From the NCBI GenBank assembly GCA_052035735.1, contig JBPOHI010000115.1, forward strand, positions 20,392 through 84,391: DNA of 64,000 bases, given 5' to 3'. The translations under genes were made by a program, and so were the position numbers. Below, one piece after another: positions 26,301-33,803 of this stretch. The stretch is from JAGPDF01 sp052035735. Its GTDB lineage: Bacteria > Acidobacteriota > Thermoanaerobaculia > Multivoradales > JAGPDF01. The notes under the pieces were generated by a model that was given only the letters and a program-made list of their open reading frames with translations, was not told the origin of the DNA and ran no database searches. Every line of letters begins with the position of its first letter. Positions within the stretch are counted from its first letter, which is position 1.

Positions 26301-27202
26301 GGCCCGGAGCGGCCGGCCTGTTCCGCCAGGGCTCCGGCGGTTGCAGCGGCGCCGCCGCAGGCGAGGATCCCCAGATCGACCCGCGAGAGCCGGTGGCCGG
26401 CGACTGCCGGCAGCGGCCGCCCGGTCGACTCCGCGACCAGCGAGAGCGCCTCCTCGAGCGGGCCGGCCAGACCGCCGAAGAGGAGCCGCTCGCCAGCGAG
26501 CGCAGCTCGCGCCGCGTCCGTTCCCTGCTCCCCGCCGAGACGAAGCGCGCGGCTGGCATCGTGCCAGCGCGGCACCCGGCGCCGATGCTCGCCGAACAGC
26601 TCGTGTTGGGCGACGCCGGTGCAGTGCACGCTGTCGGCGGGCCGCCCCAAGAGGCGCGCGACCTGCCCCTCCGAAGGCAGAGCGGCATCCTGGACGGCGA
26701 ATGCCACGGTCGCCCCATCGAGGGCGACGACGATCGGAACGAGAGCGCGCTCGGCGGCGATCTGCGCTGCCAGTACGTGATCGACGGCCTCCGCGACCGA
26801 ACCCGGGAGGAGGACACCCATGCCGGCGGCCGCCGCGGCCCGGGCCCCATCGAGCGTCCCGGAAGCGAGGCAGACGACGAACGACGCGTGACGAAGTACC
26901 GCCTCGCGGATCTGCGCCGCCCCGGCGGCGAGCTCGTCCTCGACCAGGAAGAGCACCGCGCGTTCCCCGCCCAGGGAGAGACCGAGGGCGGTGGCGAGGC
27001 CTCCCGGCAGCGCGCCGGCAAGCGCCGGATCGCCGGCCAGCGCGTCGCCCACGACCTGGCGCGCGCCGCCGCTCTCTGCCAGGGCCGCGACCGCTGCGAG
27101 CCCCGTTCCGACGAAGGGACTGCCGGGCTCTACCGGAAGTCGAGAGCCGCCGCCGGCGAACAGTCTGCCGACGATCGAGCCGAAAGGACCGAAACTAGAC
27201 AT
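23312..27202 (-). CDS. Giant PFOR-like iron-sulfur protein embedded in the rnf operon
   Basis: The product is 1296 aa. Residues about 20-380 resemble domains I and II of pyruvate:ferredoxin oxidoreductase: HELFGEHRRRVPRWHDASRALRLG and VVERLEGGNDRGALTEALR match the PFOR YR(R)RV..SRALR and LDRTKEPGA..EPL regions. About 430-560 resembles the gamma-type domain. Two complete clusters follow: CTGCAACWTLC (661-671) and CTGCGLCVAEC (798-808), separated by an unusual insertion of about 120 residues. The C-terminal 480 residues do not show the GDGWAYDIG/NTGGQ thiamine-diphosphate motif of PFOR and end in a coiled coil. It is therefore probably not a working PFOR but an electron-transfer or scaffold derivative. 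It lies between rnfB and rnfC; AGGAGGG precedes the ATG, which overlaps rnfB by 8 bases. Confidence 0.8.
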   Translation of the reverse strand: MSSFGPFGSIVGRLFAGGGSRLPVEPGSPFVGTGLAAVAALAESGGARQVVGDALAGDPALAGALPGGLATALGLSLGGERAVLFLVEDELAAGAAQIREAVLRHASFVVCLASGTLDGARAAAAAGMGVLLPGSVAEAVDHVLAAQIAAERALVPIVVALDGATVAFAVQDAALPSEGQVARLLGRPADSVHCTGVAQHELFGEHRRRVPRWHDASRALRLGGEQGTDAARAALAGERLLFGGLAGPLEEALSLVAESTGRPLPAVAGHRLSRVDLGILACGGAAATAGALAEQAGRSGPRLGVLALRRLAPLPQSELVALAEGCRRWAVVERLEGGNDRGALTEALRLSLGGGSGIPEIATFGLAGAAAPLYGAELAAGCRSLAERFRPLVLLGLAAEGGAGYPKRQALYDRRRREVPGWEDLASGRAEVVDLRPAGAVTVAFDRITGDASLMSDLAQLVGAALGGHLHARLGLAATAAGLPQRDWLIWAPGPFADPGEPVSNQISLRFAAVPVGAARERLGGALLARVAHLAGREVKDRELRALGKTRASDVEQLLAGFASADETLRPFEPDESPAARAARGPMPPRFPARDAAAPQADGALGDPAYFWDQIGLPIGEGAARQLFADATIAIGALPAGTSPVGAAAFGGRPQFLADLCTGCAACWTLCPHGAIAVNAQPIEALLSAGIAAVGRGGGSAEALRRFVPKLVERLSFEATDKIGGRLGDWLESAGGAVLATAGLAPERLAEARAALSRLAAEIGDLDVAATPGLFLGTGGTALPGGALLALAVDPDRCTGCGLCVAECAPAALVARRETAAPGLDAERAPVAAMRRLPPSEAAAVQRVAGEAGRGELAAALLSAEGVAPLAGFDGATPGSAPRLAVRQAFSLLARALAPRRTERRRELAELRGRLAEAIHATLGKALPDGDLDALARGLESAGSGAADLGELATRLAGAVEGEKVNVARLGRLVEAARAVADLAARSGEGGEAAPLFSVVVGPGEALAWARRFPDNPFGVPATVAVAAPLALARGLALAEAERAVAAARVVRRARLEIERPQEALHAAERLSGLGWVDLDEAERSAAAPLVVLIDESASGAEIGEGLALLAAPLPVVVVALAALPGAAPRSPWWALAAAADDGIAAHATVAGDAVSGGSAPLAEAMAAFAAGGRGALVRVLAPGADGQELTSDSVLDRARRAVEAREFPLGCRVAAVPSTSAVLRADPFALRTARAAEHEAELAALEERHRRELATLEADLRVRLAERVRVRLLDLAARGGAARSGNGNDRTPGVA

Positions 27203-28043
27203 GCACCCTCCTTGCACCGACTTCGTCTTCCTGGAACTGCTCGCCTTCCACCCAACGGATCGCTCCGGTCGGGCAGCGGAAGGTGGCTTCGGGGGCTGCC
27301 GGTCCGCCGGCCGAGTAGTCCACCACCGGCAGGTTGCCCACCATTCGCACCAGGCCGGGGGCGGCGTCGGCGGCGCAACGTCCGCACGCGTCGCAAGCGG
27401 CCGAGCAGATTCGTCGCGCCGCCTCGGCGGCGAGCGGAGCACTGCACTGCACGATCAGCCGGTGCGCCACCGGCTCGAGGTCGATGAGGTTGCGCGGACA
27501 GGCGGTGACGCAGTCGCCGCAGGCGGTGCACTTGTCGACGTCGACCACCGGCAGACGCCAGTCGTTCATCGACATGGCGTCGAAGGTGCAGGCTCGCACG
27601 CAGTCGGCGAGACCGAGGCAGCCCCATGAGCATTCGAGCCCACCGCCGCCGACCAGATGCGCCGCCCGGCAGCTCGCTTCCCCTTCGTAGCTCGCCAGCA
27701 TGCGGGCGCGCCCCAGTCCGCCGCCGCAGTGGACGCGCGCCACCCGCTTCTCCGCTTCGCCGACGCCGACGCCGATGAAGTCGGCGATCGCCTCGAGACC
27801 GCCGGGTGAGGAGACCGTGCAGCGCGAAGGCGCGAGCTCGCCGGCGACGATGCGCTCGGCCAGGGCGCGACAGCCGGCCTGGCCGCAGGCGCCACAGTTC
27901 GAACCCGGCAGCAGGCGCTCCACCGCCTCGATGCGGGGGTCCTCTTCGACCTTGAAGAAGCGATCGGAGAGCGCGAGGATCGCGCCGAAGAGGAGTCCGA
28001 GCCCTCCGAGGACTGCCGCTGCGCTGAGCATGCCGTCGAACAT
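27195..28043 (-). CDS. rnfB: Rnf complex ferredoxin-interacting subunit RnfB
   Basis: RnfB is the membrane-anchored entry point for electrons from ferredoxin. The 282-aa protein has an N-terminal helix (about 6-26) and the Fe-S domain motif NCGACGQAGC with a later Cys (C50, C53, C58, C75). Polyferredoxin follows: CSWGCLGLADCVRAC (138-152) and CTACGDCVTAC (172-182). A further Cys-rich part (C213, C217, C220, C223 and C257 in FRCPTGAI) forms one more, atypically spaced site. This extended C-terminus resembles the longer RnfB forms of anaerobes. It overlaps the PFOR-like gene and follows the tethered-ferredoxin gene by six bases. Confidence 0.93.
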   Translation of the reverse strand: MFDGMLSAAAVLGGLGLLFGAILALSDRFFKVEEDPRIEAVERLLPGSNCGACGQAGCRALAERIVAGELAPSRCTVSSPGGLEAIADFIGVGVGEAEKRVARVHCGGGLGRARMLASYEGEASCRAAHLVGGGGLECSWGCLGLADCVRACTFDAMSMNDWRLPVVDVDKCTACGDCVTACPRNLIDLEPVAHRLIVQCSAPLAAEAARRICSAACDACGRCAADAAPGLVRMVGNLPVVDYSAGGPAAPEATFRCPTGAIRWVEGEQFQEDEVGARRVHV

Positions 28044-28049
28044 GGTCGC

Positions 28050-30251
28050 TCAGGCGAAGGCCTGCGCGCGTTGGCGCAGGCTCTCGAGATCGGGTTCCGC
28101 GGAGTTCCACGGTGTGCCGGGGTGGATGATCTTGGCGGTGCACGACTCGGCAGCGGTGACGAGATCGCGGAAGCTGCCGCCGCGCGGATTCTTGACGAAA
28201 GCCTGCTTGTTCTCGTTGTAGGCGAAGATCCCCGGCGCCTTGCGGATGCACTCGTCGCAGGAGGTGCACAGGGCGGTGTCGATCCAGGCCTCTTCGGCGA
28301 TCGCCGTGGCGGGTGCGGGTGCGGGGGCGGCGACCGGCGCCGCTGCGGTCGTGGCGGCGGGCGGCGCTGCGGGCACCGCCGCAGCAGCCGGAGCGCCGGC
28401 CGAGGCCGCGGGCGCGATGGCCGCGGCACCCGGCGCCAGAGGCGCTCCCTCGAGCTCGAAGAGAATGGAGACCAGACCCTCGACCGCCCGCTGGTCGGCG
28501 CCGGCGCGTTCGCGGGCGAGCTCTTCGGCATGCGTCGCGGCGAGCTCCGCCTGGACGCGCGCGGCACGTTCGGCCGCTTCGTCGCGTACCCGCTCGATCG
28601 CCGCTTCGACATGTTCGTTGCGCACGCCGGCGAGCTCTTCGAGCGTTCGCCAGTAGGCCAGTCGATCGCGCGTCGCGAGCGCCAGCGCCCGCGACACCAC
28701 CAACCGCTGCCGCGCCCCCGACGTGTCGCTCGCCCAGACGAACGGCAGATGGCGAACGCTCCCTTCGCCCTCGAGCTCCAGCCACTGCGCGATCGGCACG
28801 AGCTCCAGACTGCCGGGTATCGCTGCGGTCTCGGCGGCGCCATCGGCCGGCCCGGCGAGGGTGAACTGCCCCCGCCAGGCAGGATCGAGCAGCGCCGCGT
28901 CGGCGAAGGTGAACGGCCCGGCGGCGGCATCGGCCGCCGGCGGTTCGCTGACCGTCGTCCACGGCACCTCGCGCGGCCAATCGGCCGCAGGCTCCGGGTT
29001 CTCCTCGAAGTGCAGCCGCCGCGCCCAGCTCGAACCGGCCTCGGGATCGAAGCGGAAGATCGGCGCCGCGCGCCCCGCGACGCGCGCCTGCGCGACGAGC
29101 CACGGATCGAGTCCGGCACTTGCCTGGTCAGCAGTAGCGGTCCCTTCGGCCGTGTCGATCACGTGCAGCCCCGCCCGGCTGCCGCCCAACGCGCGATCGA
29201 AGCCGGCGGCGAGCGGCAAGGGATAGGCGAGAGAGCCCTGCTGGACAAAGACCTCGCGATGGGCGACACCGAGATAGGCGGGTTCGAGACGATAGGAGAG
29301 CGGGTCACGCTGCGGCGCCTCGCCCGCGAGGACGAGGACCTGCACCGGCCGGCCGGAGAGGAGCAGCTCCGACAACGACGACAAGGCGTTCACCAGCTCT
29401 TCGGTGGCGGAGAACAGCACCAGGATCGGCGGCACCAGCAGCAGCTCTTCGCGCGCGAGGCTCCGCCAGTCGAGCCGCTCGAGCCAGGTCTGGTGGCGCC
29501 CGGGCACGAAAGCCTCGGCCGCTTCGAGGCGGAGTGTGCGCACGGCACGCGCCAGCTCGACGACGTCCTGGCTCGCCTCGTCGAAGGCGGCGGCCGCCGC
29601 GGCGCAGAGACCGCCGGGCCCGGCCACCGGTCGCGCCGGCGCCGTGAGGTCGTCGAGCCTCTCGCCCTGCGCCACGATCCACAGCGGCTCGGCCGCAGGT
29701 TCATAGTGCCGCAGCCGGTCGCGTGCCGCCTCGAGCCGCTGCCGCCGCTCCTCGGAGAACGGGGCACCGGCGCGCCTTCGGCCGACCACGTGCGCGAGCT
29801 CGGCGGTGTCGACGAAACGCGTCCCGAGCGCGCCCATGCTCGCGCCACGGGAGCGCTCCGCAACCCCCTCCGGGCGGCGGGCGCGATCGGCGGCGAGCAG
29901 CGCCTCGGCGGCGGTCGCAAGCTCCTCCACTTCGGCGGCGAAGGCCTCCCGCGCCACGGACAGGCGGCGCCGTGCGGCGAGCGTCGCCAGAGCGAGCGGC
30001 GCCCGGCGGTCGAACTCGACCAGCGTGCCGCCCAGCGGACGTTCGACGCCGTCGGCCAGGGGGCGGAGCCAGTTCTCGCCCGCTGCCGCGAGATCGACGA
30101 CGAGCGGCCAGCCTCGTCGCACCGGCCTGCCGCGATAGGGCGCGAGCGCTGCCGGCAGCAGGCCGGCAGGCAGATCGGAAGCGACGGCCGGATCGCCGAA
30201 GTGAAATCGGCGGAGGTCGTCGAGCGTCGGTCGAGTCGACACGGTGGCCAC
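28050..30251 (-). CDS. PFOR-related scaffold with a tethered C-terminal ferredoxin
   Basis: This 733-aa protein starts with GTG two bases after korB. About residues 270-360 weakly resemble the thiamine-diphosphate half of PFOR (SLSELLLSGRPVQVLVLAGE recalls the GLDHVLASG..VNVLVLDTE segment), but the catalytic NTGGQ and GDGW motifs are missing. A coiled coil precedes an Ala/Pro-rich linker of about 50 residues (603-652). The last 80 residues are a single-cluster ferredoxin: C-x2-C-x2-C at 662-668 (CTSCDEC) and a distant Cys at 704. The whole looks like a ferredoxin on a flexible arm attached to a degenerate PFOR scaffold. Its position between korB and rnfB suggests electron delivery from KorAB to RnfB. 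This function is inference. Confidence 0.75.
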   Translation of the reverse strand: MATVSTRPTLDDLRRFHFGDPAVASDLPAGLLPAALAPYRGRPVRRGWPLVVDLAAAGENWLRPLADGVERPLGGTLVEFDRRAPLALATLAARRRLSVAREAFAAEVEELATAAEALLAADRARRPEGVAERSRGASMGALGTRFVDTAELAHVVGRRRAGAPFSEERRQRLEAARDRLRHYEPAAEPLWIVAQGERLDDLTAPARPVAGPGGLCAAAAAAFDEASQDVVELARAVRTLRLEAAEAFVPGRHQTWLERLDWRSLAREELLLVPPILVLFSATEELVNALSSLSELLLSGRPVQVLVLAGEAPQRDPLSYRLEPAYLGVAHREVFVQQGSLAYPLPLAAGFDRALGGSRAGLHVIDTAEGTATADQASAGLDPWLVAQARVAGRAAPIFRFDPEAGSSWARRLHFEENPEPAADWPREVPWTTVSEPPAADAAAGPFTFADAALLDPAWRGQFTLAGPADGAAETAAIPGSLELVPIAQWLELEGEGSVRHLPFVWASDTSGARQRLVVSRALALATRDRLAYWRTLEELAGVRNEHVEAAIERVRDEAAERAARVQAELAATHAEELARERAGADQRAVEGLVSILFELEGAPLAPGAAAIAPAASAGAPAAAAVPAAPPAATTAAAPVAAPAPAPATAIAEEAWIDTALCTSCDECIRKAPGIFAYNENKQAFVKNPRGGSFRDLVTAAESCTAKIIHPGTPWNSAEPDLESLRQRAQAFA

Positions 30252-30253
30252 CG

Positions 30254-31207
30254 TCAGATCGCGAACCGGTCGAGCTCGCGCTCGATCGCCGCGACTTTCT
30301 GTTCGCGGCTCATGCCGAGACCGCGCGCCGTGTACTGGTCGTAGCGCGGCGCTTCGGGGTTGCGATAGAGCAGGCCGATGGCGAGGCGGTCGCCACCGAC
30401 GGCCAGAGCGCGCGCCGCGGCGAGATCACTCGGATCGTGCACCTGGCGGCTCTTGTACATGCGCTCGACCGCCGGATCGACCGGCACGCCACCGGGATGG
30501 GTGAGCAGCAGGATGCGGTCGGGGTCGTTGCGCAGCGACTCGAAGATCTTCGGCGTATAGGTCGGGCAGCGCTGCAGGATGTGGACGAAGCTGGTGCCGA
30601 CGTGGCGCGAGGCGGTCGCGAGCGTCGCCTGAAGATGAGCCGGATTCCAGTCGACCGTCCGGGCAACGAACGAGACGTTGGGGAATCCCAGGGTCGTCGC
30701 AGCGACGTCGAGCGGCGGCAGGAAGGCGCCATCCGGATGGGTGTTGGTGGTGAGACCGATCGGTGTCGTCGGCGAGGTCTGCTTCTTCGTCAACCCATAG
30801 ACGCTGTTGTCGAAGATCATCACCGTCAGATCCATGTTGTAGCGCGCCGCGTGCAGCCAGTGGCCGGCGCCGATCGAGCAGCAGTCGCCGTCGCCGGTGG
30901 CGACCCAGACCTTGAGGTCCGGACGGCGCGACTTGACGCCGCAGGCGACCGGCAAGGCGCGACCGTGCAGGCCGTGGAAGCCGTAGGCGTGCATGTAGTG
31001 CGGAAAGCGCGACGAACAGCCGATGCCGGAGACGATCGCGAGCTTCTCCGGCGGCACCTGCTCGTCGCGGCAGATGCGCTGCACCGCCGAGAGCACTGCG
31101 AAGTCGCCGCAGCTGGGGCACCAGCGCGCGACGCCGCCATCGTAGTTTTCGAGCGTGAAGTAGCGCTCGGGTACGTCGAGCGTCCCGTCCGCGGGCAGTC
31201 CGAACAT
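30254..31207 (-). CDS. korB: 2-oxoacid:ferredoxin oxidoreductase beta subunit KorB
   Basis: KorB is the thiamine-diphosphate and [4Fe-4S] subunit of the 2-oxoglutarate-type ferredoxin oxidoreductase. The 317-aa protein shows the cluster cysteines WCPSCGD (C30, C33) and GIGCSSRF (C64). The TPP-binding motif runs from GDGD (105-108) to the asparagine of IFDNSVYG (N134). TKKQTSPTT is the usual KGOR signature after it. Its ATG overlaps the korA stop by one base (TGATG). Substrate cannot be fixed by eye; 2-oxoglutarate is the usual one for this subfamily. Confidence 0.95.
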   Translation of the reverse strand: MFGLPADGTLDVPERYFTLENYDGGVARWCPSCGDFAVLSAVQRICRDEQVPPEKLAIVSGIGCSSRFPHYMHAYGFHGLHGRALPVACGVKSRRPDLKVWVATGDGDCCSIGAGHWLHAARYNMDLTVMIFDNSVYGLTKKQTSPTTPIGLTTNTHPDGAFLPPLDVAATTLGFPNVSFVARTVDWNPAHLQATLATASRHVGTSFVHILQRCPTYTPKIFESLRNDPDRILLLTHPGGVPVDPAVERMYKSRQVHDPSDLAAARALAVGGDRLAIGLLYRNPEAPRYDQYTARGLGMSREQKVAAIERELDRFAI

Positions 31208-33114
31208 CAGGCCACTCCTCTCGTCAGGCTCTGGTCCCCGCCCGGTAGGCGCCGGCGGATCGCCGTCGCGACTTCGCCGGGACCGTAGGGCGCGCCACGG
31301 ACCGTCGACCAGCAGTCGACGTCCACCAGCGTTCGCTCGCGCAGGATCTGGGCGAGCTGCGCGCGCCGACGCTCGAACTCTTCTCCCGGAGCGGCCGGCT
31401 CGTCGCTGTAGTTGATTTCGACCGTCATCACCCGCCGAAAGCGGCGGAAGATCTTCTCCAGGCCGGGCTCGAGCGGCGACAGGAAGCGCAGGTGCAGCGA
31501 GGCGACCGACTGGCCCTCGGCGCGCAACTGGTCGACCGCCTCTTCGATCGCGCCAAGGGTCGAGCCCCAGCCGACGACGAGGAGTTCCCCCTCTTCGGCG
31601 CCACGCGGCGCGGGCGGCTTGAGCGAGCGCGCCAGCGCGGCGAGTTTGCGGCTGCGCATGTCGCAGCCCTCCTGATTCGACGTCGAGTCGTACGCCACCT
31701 TGCCCATGCGGGTATGCGCGAGGCCGGTGACGACGTATTCGCCGCCGCGCTGACCGGGGATCGGGCGCGCCGAGAGTCCGGTCTCGCCGTCCCAGTCGTA
31801 GGGCGGGAGGCCCTCCGGCCAAGGCGACTGATCGAGGTCGCAGGCGAGCCAATCGGGATCGACCTTCGGGCGCGGAATCGACGAAACGCCGGTCGCCAGG
31901 TTGGCATCGGTCAAGAGAATCACCGGCGTCCGGAACTCCTCGGCGAGCTTGCGCGCCAGGATGACGAAGTGAAAGCACTCCTCGATGGTGGCCGGGGCGA
32001 GCACGATCTTCGGGGTGTCGCCCGGCTGCCCGTAGAGCGCGGCCAGCAGGTCCCCCTGTTCGACCTTGGTCGGCAGCCCGGTCGAGGGCCCGCCGCGCTG
32101 GACGTTGATCACCACCAGCGGGATCTCGGCCATCACCGCGTAGCCCAGGAACTCGGTCTTCAGCGCCAGGCCGGGGCCGGAGGTGATGGTGCAGGCGGTC
32201 TTGCCGGCGTAGGAGGCGCCGATCGCGAAGCCGACGGCGGCGATCTCGTCTTCGGCCTGATGGAGGTATCCGCCGACCAGGGGGAAGGCGCGTGCCAGGT
32301 AGTGTGAGACCGAAGTCGCCGGCGTGATCGGGTACATCGCGACCATCTCCATGCCGGCCGCGAGCACACCCAAGCCCAGCGCCTGATTGCCGTTCAGGAC
32401 CAGCACCGGCTCCCGGGAGGCGCGTGGCGGCACGCTCCAGGCGACCGGCACTTCGGCCGCGGCGAACGCGGCGCCGCGCCGCAGCAGCTCCTGGTTGAGC
32501 TGCACGACGTCGGCGCCCTTGCGACCGAGGACGGCCTGCACCTCTTCGAGCGCCTTGGCGAGCTCCAGGCCGAAGATCTGCGACAACATGCCGACGACGA
32601 ACATGTTCTTGCCGACCCGCGCGTCGGGGATCACCTCGAGGCAGGCCGCCTCCATCGGCAACTCGATGACCTCGAGCCCCTGGGCGCGGAAGTCGGCCAC
32701 CGCCTGCGCATACTGCCGCCGGATCTCCTCCTGCGAGTCTTCCGCCCACTTGCTCTCGAGCAGCACCCGGGTTCCCGGCCGGTAAGCGGCGTTGTTGATC
32801 CGCCCGTAGAGCACCTGCTCGTTGAACGCGACCACCAGGTCGGCGGTCTCGCCGCTGTTGGTGATCTCATGGCTGCCGAAGCGCACCCGGATGCCGGAGG
32901 CTCCGGCGCGCGAGCGTGCCGGCGGCTTGATCTCGGCGGGGATGATCTCGACCGTCCAGACGCCGTTGCCCAGCTTGGCGCAGACGGTGCCGAAGGTCTG
33001 GCCCGCCTTCTGGGCTCCCTCGCCGGAGTCGGAGACGATCTCGACGATGCGCTCCTGCACCACAGTGCGTGGCGGAGCGGCGGCGGACGGCGCGGTCTCT
33101 CGGGTGGTGGGCAT
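31207..33114 (-). CDS. korA: 2-oxoacid:ferredoxin oxidoreductase gamma-alpha fusion subunit KorA
   Basis: The 635-aa protein fuses the gamma domain (about 20-215: SDSGEGAQKAGQTFG and GKNMFVVGML) to the alpha domain (from about 235). The alpha domain carries the YPITPAT motif (261-267), HQAEDEIAAVGFAIGASYAG and TSGPGLALKTEF. This gamma-alpha layout is typical of aerobic-type KorAB of Actinobacteria, Acidobacteriota and Aquificae. With KorB it oxidises 2-oxoglutarate (likely) to succinyl-CoA and reduces ferredoxin. GAGGAAA precedes the ATG; the hemerythrin-like gene ends 30 bases upstream. Confidence 0.95.
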   Translation of the reverse strand: MPTTRETAPSAAAPPRTVVQERIVEIVSDSGEGAQKAGQTFGTVCAKLGNGVWTVEIIPAEIKPPARSRAGASGIRVRFGSHEITNSGETADLVVAFNEQVLYGRINNAAYRPGTRVLLESKWAEDSQEEIRRQYAQAVADFRAQGLEVIELPMEAACLEVIPDARVGKNMFVVGMLSQIFGLELAKALEEVQAVLGRKGADVVQLNQELLRRGAAFAAAEVPVAWSVPPRASREPVLVLNGNQALGLGVLAAGMEMVAMYPITPATSVSHYLARAFPLVGGYLHQAEDEIAAVGFAIGASYAGKTACTITSGPGLALKTEFLGYAVMAEIPLVVINVQRGGPSTGLPTKVEQGDLLAALYGQPGDTPKIVLAPATIEECFHFVILARKLAEEFRTPVILLTDANLATGVSSIPRPKVDPDWLACDLDQSPWPEGLPPYDWDGETGLSARPIPGQRGGEYVVTGLAHTRMGKVAYDSTSNQEGCDMRSRKLAALARSLKPPAPRGAEEGELLVVGWGSTLGAIEEAVDQLRAEGQSVASLHLRFLSPLEPGLEKIFRRFRRVMTVEINYSDEPAAPGEEFERRRAQLAQILRERTLVDVDCWSTVRGAPYGPGEVATAIRRRLPGGDQSLTRGVA

Positions 33115-33144
33115 CGAATTTCCTCGTTGTCGGGCCGCTCGAAG

Positions 33145-33618
33145 CTAAGAGCTCCGGCCACCCAGATCGGTGTAGAAGGCCTCGCCGAAGAGACGCTCCT
33201 CTTCAGCCTCGTGGCGGCGCAGCGTCTCGGCGAGGGCATGGATGCCGGCGGCGATCTCCTCGACCGGGCCGGCGAGCGCGGCCGCGGTGGCCGAGCGCAG
33301 CTCGGCCAGCTTGGCAAGAATCTCGCGATGCTCGTCGAAGAGGTGCTGCAGGTTCGGCAGGCGGTGCGAAGCCCCCTCGCTGACGATCGAATGCAGGCCC
33401 TGGCCGCCCTCCTCACCGTCGAAGTGATGGACGAGGAGGGTATCGAGGTCGGCCAGGAGCTTCGCGACCCTGTGCAGATCGTGGGTATGCACCAGCGACA
33501 GCAGCAGCTCGCCGAGCTGGCGATGCTCATCGTCGATGCGGCGCCGCGCGGAATGCCGGCGCGACGGAGCGGAGCTCTTCTCCGGAGCGGGTTTCTTGGT
33601 TGCGGAAGGACGTGCCAT
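33145..33618 (-). CDS. Hemerythrin-like protein, first gene of the Kor-Rnf operon
   Basis: This 157-aa soluble protein has a four-helix pattern with metal-ligand candidates H32 (DDEHRQ), H64/H65 and E69 (HHFDGEE), H97 (FDEHREI), and H136 and E140 (RHEAEEE). The set fits the H-HxxxE-H-HxxxE plan of hemerythrin/HHE di-iron proteins. Such proteins bind O2 or NO. Here it may scavenge oxygen to protect the Fe-S enzymes that follow; that role is inferred from position. GGAGGACC precedes the ATG. The N-terminus is Lys/Arg/Ser-rich and probably disordered. Confidence 0.8.
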   Translation of the reverse strand: MARPSATKKPAPEKSSAPSRRHSARRRIDDEHRQLGELLLSLVHTHDLHRVAKLLADLDTLLVHHFDGEEGGQGLHSIVSEGASHRLPNLQHLFDEHREILAKLAELRSATAAALAGPVEEIAAGIHALAETLRRHEAEEERLFGEAFYTDLGGRSS

Positions 33619-33698
33619 CGCCGGGTCCTCCAGGTCGTATCCCGATCGCTGCCGGGACAGGAGAACCGCGAAGCTCCGCGAAGGTGCGGCCCGTGATT

Positions 33699-33729
33699 CC
33701 CCGCTCGCATCCTCGAAGATGCGACGGGG
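33699..33729 (-). promoter_or_regulatory. Strong hairpin upstream of the Kor-Rnf operon
   Basis: CCCCG(C)TCGCATC - CTCGAA - GATGCGA-CGGGG forms a 12-bp stem with one bulged base. It lies 81-111 bases before the first start codon of the operon on the minus strand and has no T-run. It may end read-through from the M16 gene, stabilise the leader or act as an attenuator. Confidence 0.4.
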
Positions 33730-33753
33730 AGCAACAACACTCCTAGGGGTCGC

Positions 33754-33778
33754 AGCCGCCCCACCCCACGGGGCGGCT
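33754..33778 (-). terminator. GC-rich hairpin after the M16 peptidase gene
   Basis: AGCCGCCCC/GGGGCGGCT is a perfect 9-bp stem with a 7-base loop, 26 bases past the M16 stop codon in the direction of transcription. No T-run follows, so it is a weak intrinsic or a rho-assisted terminator. Confidence 0.4.
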
Positions 33779-33803
33779 CAGCAGCCGAAGCGCTGGGGCG
33801 CGC

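Noticed and set aside
23312..30251. Calling the two large proteins pyruvate:ferredoxin oxidoreductase
   Set aside because: The TPP motif of PFOR is not visible in either, so naming them as functional PFOR would overstate the evidence.
29305..31288. Additional plus-strand genes opposite korB and the tethered-ferredoxin gene
   Set aside because: The frames are Arg/Ala-rich without motifs, while the minus-strand frames carry clear KorB and ferredoxin signatures.
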